DNA from: Gadus chalcogrammus
Taxonomy: Eukaryota; Chordata; Actinopteri; Gadiformes; Gadidae
Length of the DNA: 64,000 nucleotides
Direction: 5' to 3'
Assembly: GCF_026213295.1 (NCBI RefSeq)
Contig: NC_079426.1
Location: 15,512,114-15,576,113 of the forward strand
Within the stretch, counting starts at the first letter, position 1; every line of letters begins with the position of its first letter. The position numbers were made by a program, and so were the translations under genes. Below the pieces are notes generated by a model. That model was not told the DNA's origin. It did not search any database and worked only from the letters and a program-made list of their open reading frames with translations. Shown one piece after another: positions 1 through 60,582 of the stretch.

Positions 1-1912
1 AGTTGCAAAAGACACACAGCTTCTTTAGTATGAGACTAAGTCCTACTTCCAATCATGCCGTGTTGGGCACTTCCCATTTAGACATTGGCTACCATTTCCT
101 CAACTGAAGCTTCGACTTGATCGTGGCACCTCAGGACCGTACATCCCCTTGCAGCGATTGCTTTAGTGCTGACCCCCATGTTCTGCTCTGCTCTTTGCAC
201 TTTCAAAACAGGCTTTGGTATTGTCTGCGTGTGTGTGTGTGTGTTTGTGTGGTTTGGATTGGATTATTTAGCTGGTTGGGCAAAATACAGAATTTTCTAG
301 TCTAGGAAGGGCCAGTGGTACCAAACATATGACAATTGATGATGTCCTTGTCAAATGTAAAGTGCCAACATTATCAAACATTTACAATAACTTTTGGGAT
401 TTCATTTGACAACGTTTCTTTGGGGTTAACAGCACCAAGATAAACTATTGTAAAGCCACACAAAATTTGAATAACAGTCATCTTGAAGTCGATACAATAT
501 GAAATCGTTGACTGTACAAATGAACCAATTGGACACAAATGCTTTGGCACTAGCATATATAGCCAAAAAGGCTTGTTTTTTTGGCACTGGCATTGTTTTG
601 GCACCGTTGTCCCCGAATAAAGGTCTTGTACACAAAGACCACATTCATATTAGCCATTGAAATGTGTCCCAGGTGAGCAGAGCCATAAATACAGGTGTGA
701 ACTTCTTGTTGTTCACCAGAGCCACATTCAGAGGTGGTGGATATGAGACCATATCCCCACCGTAGTGTGAACACATTTGTGTCCCTGCATGACGCATTTG
801 TCACCTACATGATCATGCCTACATCGTCAAGGAAACCACTGTTCAACCCTGCTTAACCGATTCAACATTGGTTACCTTTATTTGCTTATTGCGCAAGTTG
901 ACTCCTTCCTCGTTTTTTAAGGGGAGGAACGCTTGCACAACATTGCTGGATCACTGTCCATTGCGTGGAGCTAGCCAGTTTGCATCCTGGGCGCCATGAT
1001 GTTTGCCGGCCTTGTTCCTGCTTTGTAAACATTGCGTGTGTTGACTGACTTTAAATGGCAATGAGTAATAGAATTGTTATCTCAAGTGGTCACTGGAGAG
1101 CCTAAATGGCCTGGCAATGGCAAAGCTCTGCACGGCTGCACTTGTTCCCAGCCCAATAGACACATCTGTAAGCAAAATCCAGGTCTGAAAAACACATGCT
1201 CCGCTCAACTGTAGACGGATGTTTATGTCCCACACACTCTCGTATAAGGCTTCACTACAAGGTGAGGACCTGCGTGTGTAAACAGCTGACGTCTTTCGAG
1301 CCTGAAGAGACGGAGGGTGTCGGACGGCCCGCTGGGATCCTCCTCGTTTAGCATCCGTCCTCGTTAGCAGCGCACCATCATTTAAAGCTGCTCCCGCTGG
1401 GGTTTTAACTAGACGCAGTGTCCCTCCTCCCTGCCCACTGCATTCTTTCCAAATCACTTCCACCACGAGCCGGAAAACACACACACACACACACACACAC
1501 ATACACACAGATTGACAAAAACACAGGAATAGTTGTCTGAGTGCTTCAGCATGTTAGTCCATAATAACAAGGGGAACCAGACATAAGCGGTAAGTGACTG
1601 TGTAGGGGGTATGTTGTGTTTGTATGTTTTTATGCTGTTCTACTAAATATCTACACTCAAACGTGTCTACCGTGGAAGTAAGGTGTGTGTGTGCTGTTTC
1701 GTCAACAATGCTGCACGAAAATTACCAATGTCCTTCACAACTTAGTACAAAAAACGTTAATGATAGGCTTTGTGTTAAGTCGTTACAAATAACTATTGTC
1801 CTGCCTCAAACCGTACCCAATTGCCCAATACAGTTAGACCAAGCAGCGCTTCCGTAGAGCCATACCAGAACCCTGACCTCAGGTATGGTTCAATTAACCC
1901 AACTGACCTTTA

Positions 1913-2546
1913 TTGAACATTATACAACGGGGGACCTAAATTCAGCGATCTGATTGGTTCCCAACTGTTGTATAATGAGCGTATACATAACTGCTATGAC
2001 GCCCGATCATTTTGTGAAAGTTTGCATATCACTCCGCGCCTGGAAGTAGAAACAGTTACAAAGTAAAACATATGTTGGATAATAATACATTTAATTTAGA
2101 GGCGCCTTTCAAAACACCCAAGGTCACCTATGATGATGGAGAGGGTGTAAATGTTGTTACTCCGGGAGTGAGCAAGGCGATGGAGAGACTATCGAAAGCT
2201 TAGGCACACGGCGAGTGAACTGCTCCATAGGATGAATTGCTGGCGAACCGCTCTATCGGAGCCTTCTCTCGGAGGGACGCTAAAGTGTGTTGCATAGCGA
2301 CCGTCGATGCATAGCGGCAGCCAGGAGGGACTACTTTTTTGTATTCTTTAAAAAAAAACGGCTATTTTGACTTTCTTGGTTTCTTTTTAAATGTAGTGTG
2401 TCTATGACTTTTGTTTCGCCATAACAGTAACCGTTGTATAGAAGCAATAGATCACTTCAGTCATCTGCGCTGCGCGTCGGGACCGGACAACGCCCCTTAA
2501 CAGTGGTATAATGAGCACATACCACAGCCTGGCGTGATCTATTGCT
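1913..2546. mobile_element. putative non-autonomous DNA transposon remnant(s)
   Basis: TTATACAACGG at about 1919 is mirrored by CCGTTGTATAG near 2432. An internal inverted pair gcaatagatcac (2444-2455) and gtgatctattgc (2534-2545) is perfect over 12 bp. A third inverted copy of the ATTATACAAC motif ends near 1977. The pattern suggests nested MITE-like ends. No transposase coding seen; family unknown. Confidence 0.4.
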
Positions 2547-2694
2547 TAATTATACATTATGTTGACCATGACCAAACTAATACAGTAATCTAAATATGTA
2601 TCACATTTAACTTTACATTTCCTACTGTAATGCAAAAACAAATTCTAACAGATTCAAAGTCAACTTTTTGAATGAATCGTCGTTCTGGTCTTTC

Positions 2695-3530
2695 AAGGCC
2701 AATTTCCACCGGAACCGGCATGGAAGCACCACGGCAGTAAAACGGTCGCTGAAAATAATAGAAAACATTATAGTCAATGTAGGCTATTCCACTGGATACG
2801 GTCGCGGCACCGGCACCGTCCCCAAGCCACACACGATTCGTGCCTCTTCTATTTTTGAAACTTGCCGGTTCGCAGCTGTGTCTCAGAACACTTCTACAGC
2901 CAATCAGTTTGCATTTGCTCAGGAATATTCATGCGCTCACATCGACCCCTATGCAATTCACAGGGTATTGTAATCTTATACAGTCTATCTATGGTATCAA
3001 TAGCTAATCAGTGGCAAAGAAGAAATGAAAGTCTGCATTGATGCCTCGTCTATTCAATTCGTATAGGCCTATAATTATAATTATGCACGTCTTGATCCAT
3101 CAGACGGAACTTATCTGTACCTAGGCTGGGTAGCCCTGCCCATTCTGCCGGCGATTTTAGTTCGCCCTGCAGAAGAGTCTCGAGAAGAGAAATACATTTC
3201 TTTCTGCTTCCGATAAGTTTTTGCGGGAGTCAATCACCAAGCTGGCTTTTCACCCTCGAGCGCTATTGGCTGGTTTAACACAATGACGAAAGGGAAGCAA
3301 CGGCAAGCAGTCAATTGTGTACAGAGTCTTTTGAACTAGGCCCATTGATTACGCCTTTTGTGCTGAAGTAAATGACAACAGCTTCCCCAGACCAACATGC
3401 AATCTACGATTGAGCTTGGTCTGGCAATAGCCAGGCTAATCCGTACCGCTTCCAGTGGGGATTGCAGTACGGAAAACAGCCGCTTGGCTGCCGTGCAGCT
3501 TCCATGCCAGTTCTGGTGGAAATTGGCCTT
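2695..3530. repeat. inverted pair of a 43-bp repeat (transposon-like)
   Basis: 2695-2737 and the reverse complement of 3488-3530 agree at about 38 of 43 positions (core aatttccacc.gaac.ggca). The two copies face each other 750 bp apart. Sequence next to the second copy (3400-3460, ttggtctggcaatagccagg) looks like a dispersed repeat. No protein similarity recognised. Confidence 0.5.
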
Positions 3531-4069
3531 CACAATGGAGAGAATCCAAAGAATCCATTTGAAGTGCAAAGCACTGTGTTGATGGCAAAAATCAAGATTC
3601 TTCAACCGCAACTGGCCTTTCAGTTAACTCTGGCCTGTCAAGACAATATGGCGGCGACATTGTGACATGTGACTTGAGCTAAAAATGGTGAATGTTTTCT
3701 GGCGTGAGTCAACATGGGTAAAGTTATTCCTAAATTGTATGTTGTAATCTCAGCCTTGTAAACAACATTCAAAACAGTTGACGCATGTGTAGTTCTAAAT
3801 CAGTCATATCATTAATTCATTCAGCATGACTTTGGACTTTGAAATCCTTCCAATCTGCAGTATTGCCCTGAAACCACACACCTTCAGTAATAAAGGCATG
3901 GTCTTGTAGTCTAGGTATAACATGATGTTCCCACGACTGGCCAGAAATCATCATGCCTTGGCCCCCGCTTAATGACACCAGAGAGCGCAGCAACGCGAGT
4001 ACAGCCTGTCATTGATGGTAACCAGCATTAGGCTTCTTAAGTGGACCAATGACTCATGAACCTACAGCA

Positions 4070-4380
4070 CTGGGGGTCGACCTATATGTGTTTTTCTGGG
4101 CTGATGCTGATACCTATTATTATTAATCAAGGAGACCGATAACCGATATTTGGAACCAATGTACTGTACACTATTATTAATAACACAAACTCAAAAGCAT
4201 TTATTAAATTGAGTAACATAAAATAGGAACATTATCTTCAAACAAAAAGAGCATGGAGTTCTCAGCTCTATTTGTTATAAAGTAAACTGAAATTCTTTAT
4301 AAATAAATAAACAAAATATCTCCCTGAAGTTTAAATTATTTAAATGCTATATATTATCACGTGATGCCAGTCACTGGGGG
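4070..4380. mobile_element. degenerate dispersed teleost repeat
   Basis: cactgggggtcgacc followed by a GAGACCGATAACCGATATTTGG-like segment (4131-4152) resembles the common fish repeat that carries repeated CCGATA words. The rest is AT-rich and eroded. Identification is from memory of the repeat type. Confidence 0.4.
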
Positions 4381-4393
4381 GTCACACACACGT

Positions 4394-4507
<114 letters not shown>

Positions 4508-5739
4508 AAAGGTCAGAGAGAAGCGGCTGCAGCTCCAGTCAGCTGCTCCAAGTGGAGAATTGTGTGGTTTGCTTTCGTCTTGATCATTATGTGCTCCCAT
4601 CATTTGTGCACGGATGGGGGTTGTCTAATATCCAGTTTCTGGAAAATAGCTCTGGCCTGGGTTTAAGGCGACCAAAGTCAATTTGCCCCACCACAGTGAT
4701 GACACACACACACACACGCGCGAGAGAGTGTCTTTCCACAGCGCTTTCCTTTTGCCTTCACACAATCCTTTGCAAATGTCCTGTGTTGGAGCTAGTTGTC
4801 ACGGCAACGCCACAGATGTTTCCAGCCACTGGGTGGTGCCCATGGCAACTTTGCCATTGTTGACTTAAGTGATGGTGTTTAATTTTATATTCTTCACTTG
4901 TGAGTGACCCTTGGCCTGAACGCAGCGGGGACAGGGCAGTGTCATGACATCTTGAAAACGCTCCTACTCTTGCTGCTCTCTTTGTTGTAAAATAGCCTCT
5001 CGCACACACACACACACACACACTGCTCACGAACCCAAACACACACACTGTCAAGTGGTTGCCTCATGGAAAAAGAATCACAGATTAACTATGTAAACTG
5101 TGTTTGTCAACCAAAGAAGGAACTCGATAGAAATGAGTACGTCAGAACCTAAAAGACTCTGAGTGCACGGCATACCTTTAGATCCTCCCAGGACCGACTC
5201 CTGATGTCCTGTCGCGCCCTTCCTTGCCTTTGGACAGTAAAGCATTTAAGATGGCCGATATGTTTTTGATTCGTTCCTCTGACCGGGAATGACACACAAC
5301 TGGACCAAGATGAGGGCGTTGGCGGGGCCCAAGTATGGCTCAAAGTTTCCCTTGACAATAGTATCATCCCGTCTCTCTGCCCAAAATGCATGTTGTGCCG
5401 AATGGGATGGTTTAAAAAGTTAAGGTTTACAAACCTCCCCATTCCAAGACGTTCTGACACACACACGCACAGACGAACACACGCATGTGTATTGCCAGAC
5501 TCTGGTTTCACTCTTTGGTATGTTTTTTATTGGCGTTCTGCGGTCAAGAGTTAACATTGTTCAGGGTTGCATTTGATTCCATGTCAAATTGTCAGATGCG
5601 ATTGAGTCAACAATATTGTTTAAACCCCTGTACAATCCGGATAGTAAGAAGATAATTACATTGATTCACCTTTTTTCTTTGGCTGTCTGTCATGGCCCCC
5701 CGAGCCGGTCACGTAATTGTTGTGGGGATCTCAATACAG

Positions 5740-5990
<251 letters not shown>

Positions 5991-6119
5991 TCTTGGAAAC
6001 GGCTGCGCTACAAACAGGAAGTTGATTTCTAAATAGAGTGCACCGCCCTTAGATACACACTCTGCCCGGCTCTGCAGAGGAAGCCCTGCTTAACTTCTTA
6101 AAACAAACTTTAAAATAAT

Positions 6120-6340
6120 TCCTGCCGGGTCCAGGGCCGATTCAGCCCGCCACAGTGGGGTGGTTTTGGTCCGAGCGAGCCCGCATGCCTCTCACAGCGG
6201 CCGGCCGCTCCCGTTATAACCCCGAGGCGCCCGCCGCCGCCGCTGCGCTCGGTGAGGTCACGCTGGGCCCTGGCAGTCTGTTCCGGCCCTGCTGACGCGA
6301 CCAGTCATGGGGGCCAATTTGGTGCTGCGGTCCCCCTCAG
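6120..6340. other. GC- and CpG-rich intronic patch
   Basis: Contains the palindrome gcggccggccgc (about 6198-6209), a GCC run at 6230-6243 and many CpGs in otherwise AT-balanced intron. It could be a CpG island or alternative promoter; no TATA, exon or ORF with family similarity was found. Confidence 0.35.
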
Positions 6341-7592
6341 GTCCTCGTCACTCCTCCATCCTCCCATCCAGTTTGAGCCACTTCTTTTACGAGCGTGGGG
6401 TTAGCGAGCAGCGCAGCGGTTGAGGTCGAGTCCCGTGACTTTTTTTTTTCTTGCCTGCGCTTTTTGCCTCGTTCGATGGAAGTGTTTAGGGGGGGGGTGT
6501 CGTTTCAGCCCGGGGCGAAGCTGTTTGTGTCGTGCGTCACATGAGCAGTTGGCAGCAGAGAGAGGGGACGGGGGGGCCGGCGGGGGTGGTAATGGTATGC
6601 GAGAAGGGATGATGTAACCCTCCTCGTATCGTGGTTCTGAATCCGTGCCAAGAGTAGACCATGTGTCTCGCCCCCGGATCCAGAAGGTGTATCTTTCTCC
6701 ATCCCCCCCCCATCCCCTCCCTCATACATAAACACAGACTGGAGGAGAGAAGGGGTTGGGTCCCCCTCCCCGTGCCCTCCGTGCCACCCGTGACCGTCTG
6801 GGCCCCCGCCGTGCCTGCTGGCGGTGGGGGCCCACAGGGCCCTCTAATGACAGGGCAGCAGAGTGAAGCTTCCGCCTCGCCCAGCGGCTCACCTGCACTA
6901 CATCCACTGGCTCTGCTCACTGTGTGTTTGTAGCTAGAATAATGTTACTAACACTATTACTAACCCCATGGTTTTAGCCACAGTGGTCATTATGGGATGC
7001 CTTGGCCCGCCTCTCTGAGCACTCTTGCTTACCAACATGCGGCTCTCACGGTCGACATGACCGGTCCCTCGTTGGAGATACCCAGAATAGGAGCACAAGG
7101 TTGCCCTTTAGCTTGCATTCAGCTCATCGGCAGAGGTTCACATGCATTCTGGGTAAAAAAAAACATCCCCAAGTAGCATCAGAACATGCAAGCAATGGGT
7201 GGTTAGCTTTAACTATAGGTCAGCTTCAACGGTGAGTGGTTAGTTTTAACAAGCAGCTGCTAGAATAGGAGTGTATTTGGTTACTCTCAGAGGTGTAAGA
7301 ATGCCAATAAAAGTAACCTTATTTGACCAAACGGTGAAATTCATTCAGTTGGCAATAATCAACTAAATTTAGGTTCTTTACAAAAGTAAAGAACCTAAAG
7401 ACCAGTGGGGTTTCATTTCCTGTATTTTTAAGTACAGGAAATAGCATGGACACTACTGTAATATCGTTCTATATTAATGTTGATAGCATTATACTAGTCA
7501 AATTGTAATCCCGGGCTACAGGTTTGAAACTGCCCCACCCTGACATGATGTTATGATGGAGTAGCTAACCCGTGGCTGTGTCTGTCTCCCAG

Positions 7593-56578
<48,986 letters not shown>

Positions 56579-56860
56579 CAGAAGAGAGGAAGCCTCGTGA
56601 AGGAGGCCAGCCGGGTTGTAGCCTAAAAACAGGAAGTTATGTTTGTGGCCTATCAGGAGCATGTAGCGACACTTATACTTTACAGACTCAAAATTGAAAT
56701 AAAAAAAGCCAGCAAGATTGTTGGTCAATATTGAACCTCCGCTTTCATTTGGATTATTTTGTACTTCTGATTTTTCATACCGGAAATGTACTGTTATCCG
56801 CATGTTATGTTGTGTACTTGTCTCTTTTTACATAATAAAGACTTTCTGAAGTTGATTGTC
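56579..56860 (+). terminator. thada: thada 3' UTR with two poly(A) signals
   Basis: AATAAA hexamers lie at 56698-56703 and 56834-56839, 120 and 256 nt past the stop. The second is followed by a (TG)-rich run at 56882-56919, a natural GU-rich downstream element. Transcript ends are therefore predicted near 56720 and near 56855. Which is used cannot be told from sequence. Confidence 0.7.
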
Positions 56861-58706
56861 TGGCTAAGACGCAACAAAAACGTGTGTGTGTACGTGTGTG
56901 TGTGTGTGTGTGTGTGCGTGCGCGTCGAGACCATTCTTCTCTCTGTATTCAGCATTGCTCATACACTGTTGCCTTGTGCTTTGCTTCCGCACAGCACCTG
57001 GGCCCCTGTCCTTCTCTATAAACGCGTACTCCTGGCAGGGCTTTAGCCTTCAGCCAACTACCTGAAGCACTACTCTAAGAGTGCTTAGAGAGAAGCTGTT
57101 ATGAGGAACAAAGGGCGGGTCGTTTCAGGTGAATGTATAATTGTATACGTTTCCAACTGTTGTGAGCTTGTGGCTGAATTTCACTGTTTATGTGAGCCGT
57201 TATTGTCCGGTTATATTTAATTTGCGCGCAGTGCTTCCTGGAGAGGGCAGGCTCCTCTTTATGATCCCCTCTAGTCTTCCTGCTTACATAATTAGGAGGA
57301 CTGGACAATGGACCAGTGTCCTGTGTGTGTTTGTGTATGCACAAGGCCACATTTCCTGCCTGTGTAGATCGACACAACTGTACTTTTTTGCCTCCCTTAT
57401 CCTCTCAGAGCAGTGTTCAGTGTGGAAGAAGTGACGTAAGGTTTTGAATGCCTGGAGCTACCATCGCCAATTCTACATTTGTTGGAGCAAGTGGCCGGAG
57501 TCTGGGGGAGTGAGATACTGTTTCCTTTGGGAGTTTGACATGTTTTAAGGATCTCTCTTGCTGCATGTGTCTGTGCCTATAGTATTAAAAGTCATTCATC
57601 ACGAGTGGCCCGAAAGCTGAAATAGGCTGAGGGCTATTCCAACACTAATTTTAGGGTTGCTCGTAGTAGGATTCCAAGCTGTTATGTCATTTGTTTTTCA
57701 CTCTATGCTATTTTTCCTGTTTTCCATCTCCTTACTCTCTTAACTGTGTATGACCTAGCTGTAACTTATTGTTCTGTGTGGAAGACGCTTTGGGATACCA
57801 AACATGTTGGAACTATATGACATCACAAGAATGCATGTACTTTGTTGAAATGCTTGTTTGTCTCCTACATCCTTAACTGAATACTGACTTTAGGATAAAC
57901 AACGATGAATTCATTTCCATAAAAAAAGGTAAAGGTCTGTGTTTTCATGAAACTACAGAAGTTGTTTTAACATAATACCACTATCAGGGTTAAGATATTT
58001 TTTGAATTGATATGCTTCTACAAAGCCCACCGCTCAGCAGGGGGCGCCCTTGACTGTCTAAATAAATGCAGAGTTCGCTCTGATGGGGGCAGTCTTGCTC
58101 CGCTCTGATATATTCCACTGGAAACGCACATTCCTTCATTGTGCTGCAGAGTTAGTTGGAACCGAGTTCAGATTTTAGAAGTTTGAAAGGATTCTTAATA
58201 AGGTCATTTAATAAATGTGTTCACAATACATGTTGATACATGAAGTCCATATAATTTATCTATTTCCTCAATATTTGAAAGTTTGACCTTATAAAAACCT
58301 ACAAAAATAGCTAATGTGAGTCGAGAAACGTATTGGTCCGTGCATAGTTGGCCGAAGTGGTTACTGAGTCTGAGAGTTGATTACGCAACCACGGACTTCT
58401 AAATATTCTCCTGCACTCTGTCTGTACACTTTACCCTTCATACTTGTGGTCTCGCAGAATCCACTGGCGGGGGGTTTGTGTGTGTGTGTGGTGGCGAACG
58501 GATGAGAGGGAGCACAAACTTCGTCCACAATAAATGTTTTTCTTCTGAAATGAGAGTCCATTCAATTTAACAACATACTTTATTTGAGTGACTCATTTCA
58601 CCGCTTACTCGAAATCAAACCCAACTTCCAATCCGTTGGGTGATATGACGGGGGAAAAAACAACTGAAAAAGGGAGAGCTGGCATAGGGTTTCCACAAAG
58701 GCGTGG
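56861..58706. other. thada-zfp36l2 intergenic gap
   Basis: About 2 kb. It holds the TG-rich run at 56882-56919 and the CTCF-like site at 58034-58047. No ORF with similarity, RNA gene or transposon was recognised. The proximal promoter of zfp36l2 is expected in its last few hundred bases. Confidence 0.75.
58034..58047 (+). promoter_or_regulatory. CTCF-like motif between thada and zfp36l2
   Basis: TCAGCAGGGGGCGC matches the CTCF core CCASYAGRKGGCRS at 13 of 14 positions. It lies in the intergenic gap about 800 bp before the zfp36l2 start site. A chance match is possible. Confidence 0.4.
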
Positions 58707-58822
58707 TGTAAAAATAGGCGGCCCGCCACCAGTGAATGGAAGACTTCGGGGAGGTGGCGTGTTCAGAAAAGAGCCCTACATAAAGTTTAACTACAACTCC
58801 ACAAGGCCCCTCCCACCTTGTG

Positions 58823-58853
58823 TTTATATACATGTGCAGGCGGAGAGCGGTCA
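58823..58853 (+). promoter_or_regulatory. zfp36l2: zfp36l2 core promoter (TATA box and initiator-like site)
   Basis: TTTATATA at 58823-58830 is followed about 25 nt later by ggTCAGTg (Inr-like, A at 58853). An upstream CCCCTCCC at 58807-58814 is a possible Sp/KLF box. This gives a 5' UTR of about 234 nt. A TATA-type promoter fits the immediate-early behaviour known for ZFP36-family genes. The exact start is inferred. Confidence 0.6.
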
Positions 58854-59052
58854 GTGAAGCACTCTGGTTCAGCGCTTCTCAAAGGGGACAAGCGACTCGA
58901 TCATAACAACCTGAAACTACTTCTCCCCGTCTGTCCTTTTTTTTTTCACTCGCTGCCAGTACTGGACTTGCACATCAATATTTAAGACTTCAACTACACC
59001 AGTCGTGGCACATTCTGCGCCAGTCGCGTTTAAGGATCCTGGTCGATCCTCC

Positions 59053-59076
59053 ATGAACGAGAGAACACGACAGTAA
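59053..59076 (+). other. zfp36l2: zfp36l2 upstream ORF (7 codons)
   Basis: ATG-AAC-GAG-AGA-ACA-CGA-CAG-TAA in the predicted 5' UTR, ending 10 nt before the main ATG at 59087. It is the only ATG between the predicted start site and the main start. Its context (tcc at -3 to -1) is weak, so leaky scanning is expected. Confidence 0.55.
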
Positions 59077-59086
59077 ACTTTTGGAG

Positions 59087-59134
59087 ATGTCTTCTATTTT
59101 GTCCACGTTCTACGACATTGAGATGCTTTACAAG
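59087..59134 (+). CDS. zfp36l2: zfp36l2 exon 1 coding part
   Basis: 16 codons, [16 protein letters not shown], ending in phase 0 at donor gtatgc. A single intron after the first dozen or so codons is the standard structure of vertebrate ZFP36-family genes. Confidence 0.93.
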
Positions 59135-60582
59135 GTATGCATTACAAACCATTAATTCCACCACTTCAAATCGCGGTGCTGGTTAACAGTCGTAACTTTG
59201 AATGCATGCTTATTTTCTTGCATCGCAGCCCTTGTGCTGATCATTAAATTCAGCTAACCTGTTGATTTTTGCAATGTCACGTGAGGCTTAGCCCACACTA
59301 GTTTATTTCAGGGGAAGGTGGCACATATTGTAACTGACTTCCACGTTTTCTTCTTTCTCTCCAGCAACAGGAAAAGGGCTTGAACATGAACGCCATCCAC
59401 ATCAACAGCCTCCTGGACAAGAAGGCGGTGGGCGCTCCGGTCCCCACCTCGAACTCCAGTCACTCCTTTTCGCCGGGATTTTTCCGCAGAAACTCGATGA
59501 GCAACATGGACTTGATGAACAACGGCAACAAGTTCCCCGTGAGCGCGTACAACAGCCTAAAGGAGAATATGGCAGGCAGCAACTGTGCCACGGCCCTCAT
59601 GAACAAGGAAAACAAGTTCCGTGACCGCGCTTTCAGCGAGGAGAGCGTGGATCGCAGCTTGGACCGCAGTCAGGCGCTGCACAATCTGCAACAGCAGAAG
59701 TCGGGCTCGCAGATCAACTCGACCCGCTACAAGACCGAGCTATGCAGGCCCTTCGAGGAGAACGGCGCCTGCAAATACGGCGAAAAGTGCCAGTTCGCCC
59801 ACGGCTACCACGAGCTACGGAGCTTGTCTCGCCACCCCAAGTACAAAACCGAGCCCTGCCGCACCTTCCACACAATTGGCTTCTGTCCGTACGGGCCCCG
59901 GTGCCATTTTATCCACAACGCCGACGAGCGTAGACCGGCCCCGGCCAACGCCAACGTGCAAGGGGAGCCCAACAATAAGTCTGCCCGGGAGCTGTGCGGC
60001 TACGGCCAGCGGGACACCATGTCACACCAGTCCAGCTATAACCAGAGGGAAAGACCAAAGCTCCACCACAGCCTCAGCTTCTCTGGATTCTCATCCCACC
60101 ATGGCCTCGACTCTCAAATGCTCGATGGCCCCATGTCGCGCACCCCACCACCGCCTTCATCTACGTCCTCGTGCTCTCCGAGCTTCTACGAGGACGCGCT
60201 GTCGCCCAACTCCATGTCCTGCGTCAACAGTGCCTTCAACTTCCAGGGACAGGACTTAAAAGCCCTACTGGCCCCTTTGACCGTGCACAACCCAAACGCC
60301 TTTGCCAACCACTCCAACGGCGCCTTCTATGGGAACCTCCAGAGCAACATGTGCCCGCCTTCACCCACCTTCAACATGAGCCACTTGCAGTCCATGCGCC
60401 GCCTGAACGAGTCGCCGGTGTTCGAGCCTCCCTCCAGCCCGCCCGACTCCCTCTCCGACCGGGAGAGCTATGCGAGCGGGTCCCTCAGCTCCTCTGGGAG
60501 TCTCAGTGGCTCCGAGTCACCGAGTTTGGACGCTGGGAGACGGTTGCCAATCTTCAGCAGGCTGTCGATTTCCGATGACTAA
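59087..60582 (+). CDS. zfp36l2: zfp36l2 (mRNA decay activator, tandem CCCH zinc-finger protein)
   Basis: Join 59087-59134 and 59365-60582, 421 residues. ZFP36-family proteins bind UUAUUUAUU-type AU-rich elements in 3' UTRs and recruit the CCR4-NOT deadenylase in the cytoplasm. Visible in order: N-terminal [16 protein letters not shown] (Tis11B-type N-terminus); [10 protein letters not shown]; the RDRAFSE site with Ser107 in an R-x-R-x-x-S kinase/14-3-3 context; R137-YKTEL lead-in and finger 1 with C143, C152, C158, H162; an 18-residue linker; K175-YKTEP lead-in and finger 2 with C181, C190, C196, H200; [12 protein letters not shown]; serine/proline-rich tail [15 protein letters not shown]; and C-terminal [14 protein letters not shown], the CNOT1-binding motif. 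Start chosen because the exon 1 peptide matches family N-termini and has G at -3. L2 rather than L1 is favoured by the C-terminal SGSESPSLD...[13 protein letters not shown] block and the location beside thada. Human ZFP36L2 is longer (about 490 residues), mainly in alanine/glutamine runs absent here. Oddity: Pro180 replaces the usual Leu of the second lead-in. Confidence 0.96.
59135..59364 (+). other. zfp36l2: zfp36l2 intron
   Basis: 230-nt phase-0 intron with gtatgc donor and a pyrimidine-rich acceptor. No repeats or hidden coding seen. Confidence 0.9.
59365..60582 (+). CDS. zfp36l2: zfp36l2 exon 2 coding part
   Basis: 1218 nt including TAA at 60580-60582, coding residues 17-421. The acceptor is tctttctctccag, phase 0. 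It carries both zinc fingers and the whole regulatory tail. It is markedly GC-rich at third codon positions compared with the AT-rich 3' UTR that follows. Confidence 0.96.
   Translation, partial: QQEKGLNMNAIHINSLLDKKAVGAPVPTSNSSHSFSPGFFRRNSMSNMDLMNNGNKFPVSAYNSLKENMAGSNCATALMNKENKFRDRAFSEESVDRSLDRSQALHNLQQQKSGSQINSTRYKTELCRPFEENGACKYGEKCQFAHGYHELRSLSRHPKYKTEPCRTFHTIGFCPYGPRCHFIHNADERRPAPANANVQGEPNNKSARELCGYGQRDTMSHQSSYNQRERPKLHHSLSFSGFSSHHGLDSQMLDGPMSRTPPPPSSTSSCSPSFYEDALSPNSMSCVNSAFNFQGQDLKALLAPLTVHNPNAFANHSNGAFYGNLQSNMCPPSPTFNMSHLQSMRRLNESPVFEPPSSPPDSLSDRESYASGSLSSSGSLSGSESPSLDAGRRLPIFSRLSISDD

Noticed and set aside
2668..3611. ORFs on both strands sharing a KANFH..HGS..A.KR-like peptide
   Set aside because: The similarity arises from the inverted 43-bp DNA repeat; frames are short and differ, so no protein is inferred.
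59621..60578. Alternative-frame ORFs of 212 and 135 residues inside zfp36l2
   Set aside because: Shadows of the GC-rich zfp36l2 coding frame; composition is Arg/Pro/Ser-skewed as expected for off-frame reading.
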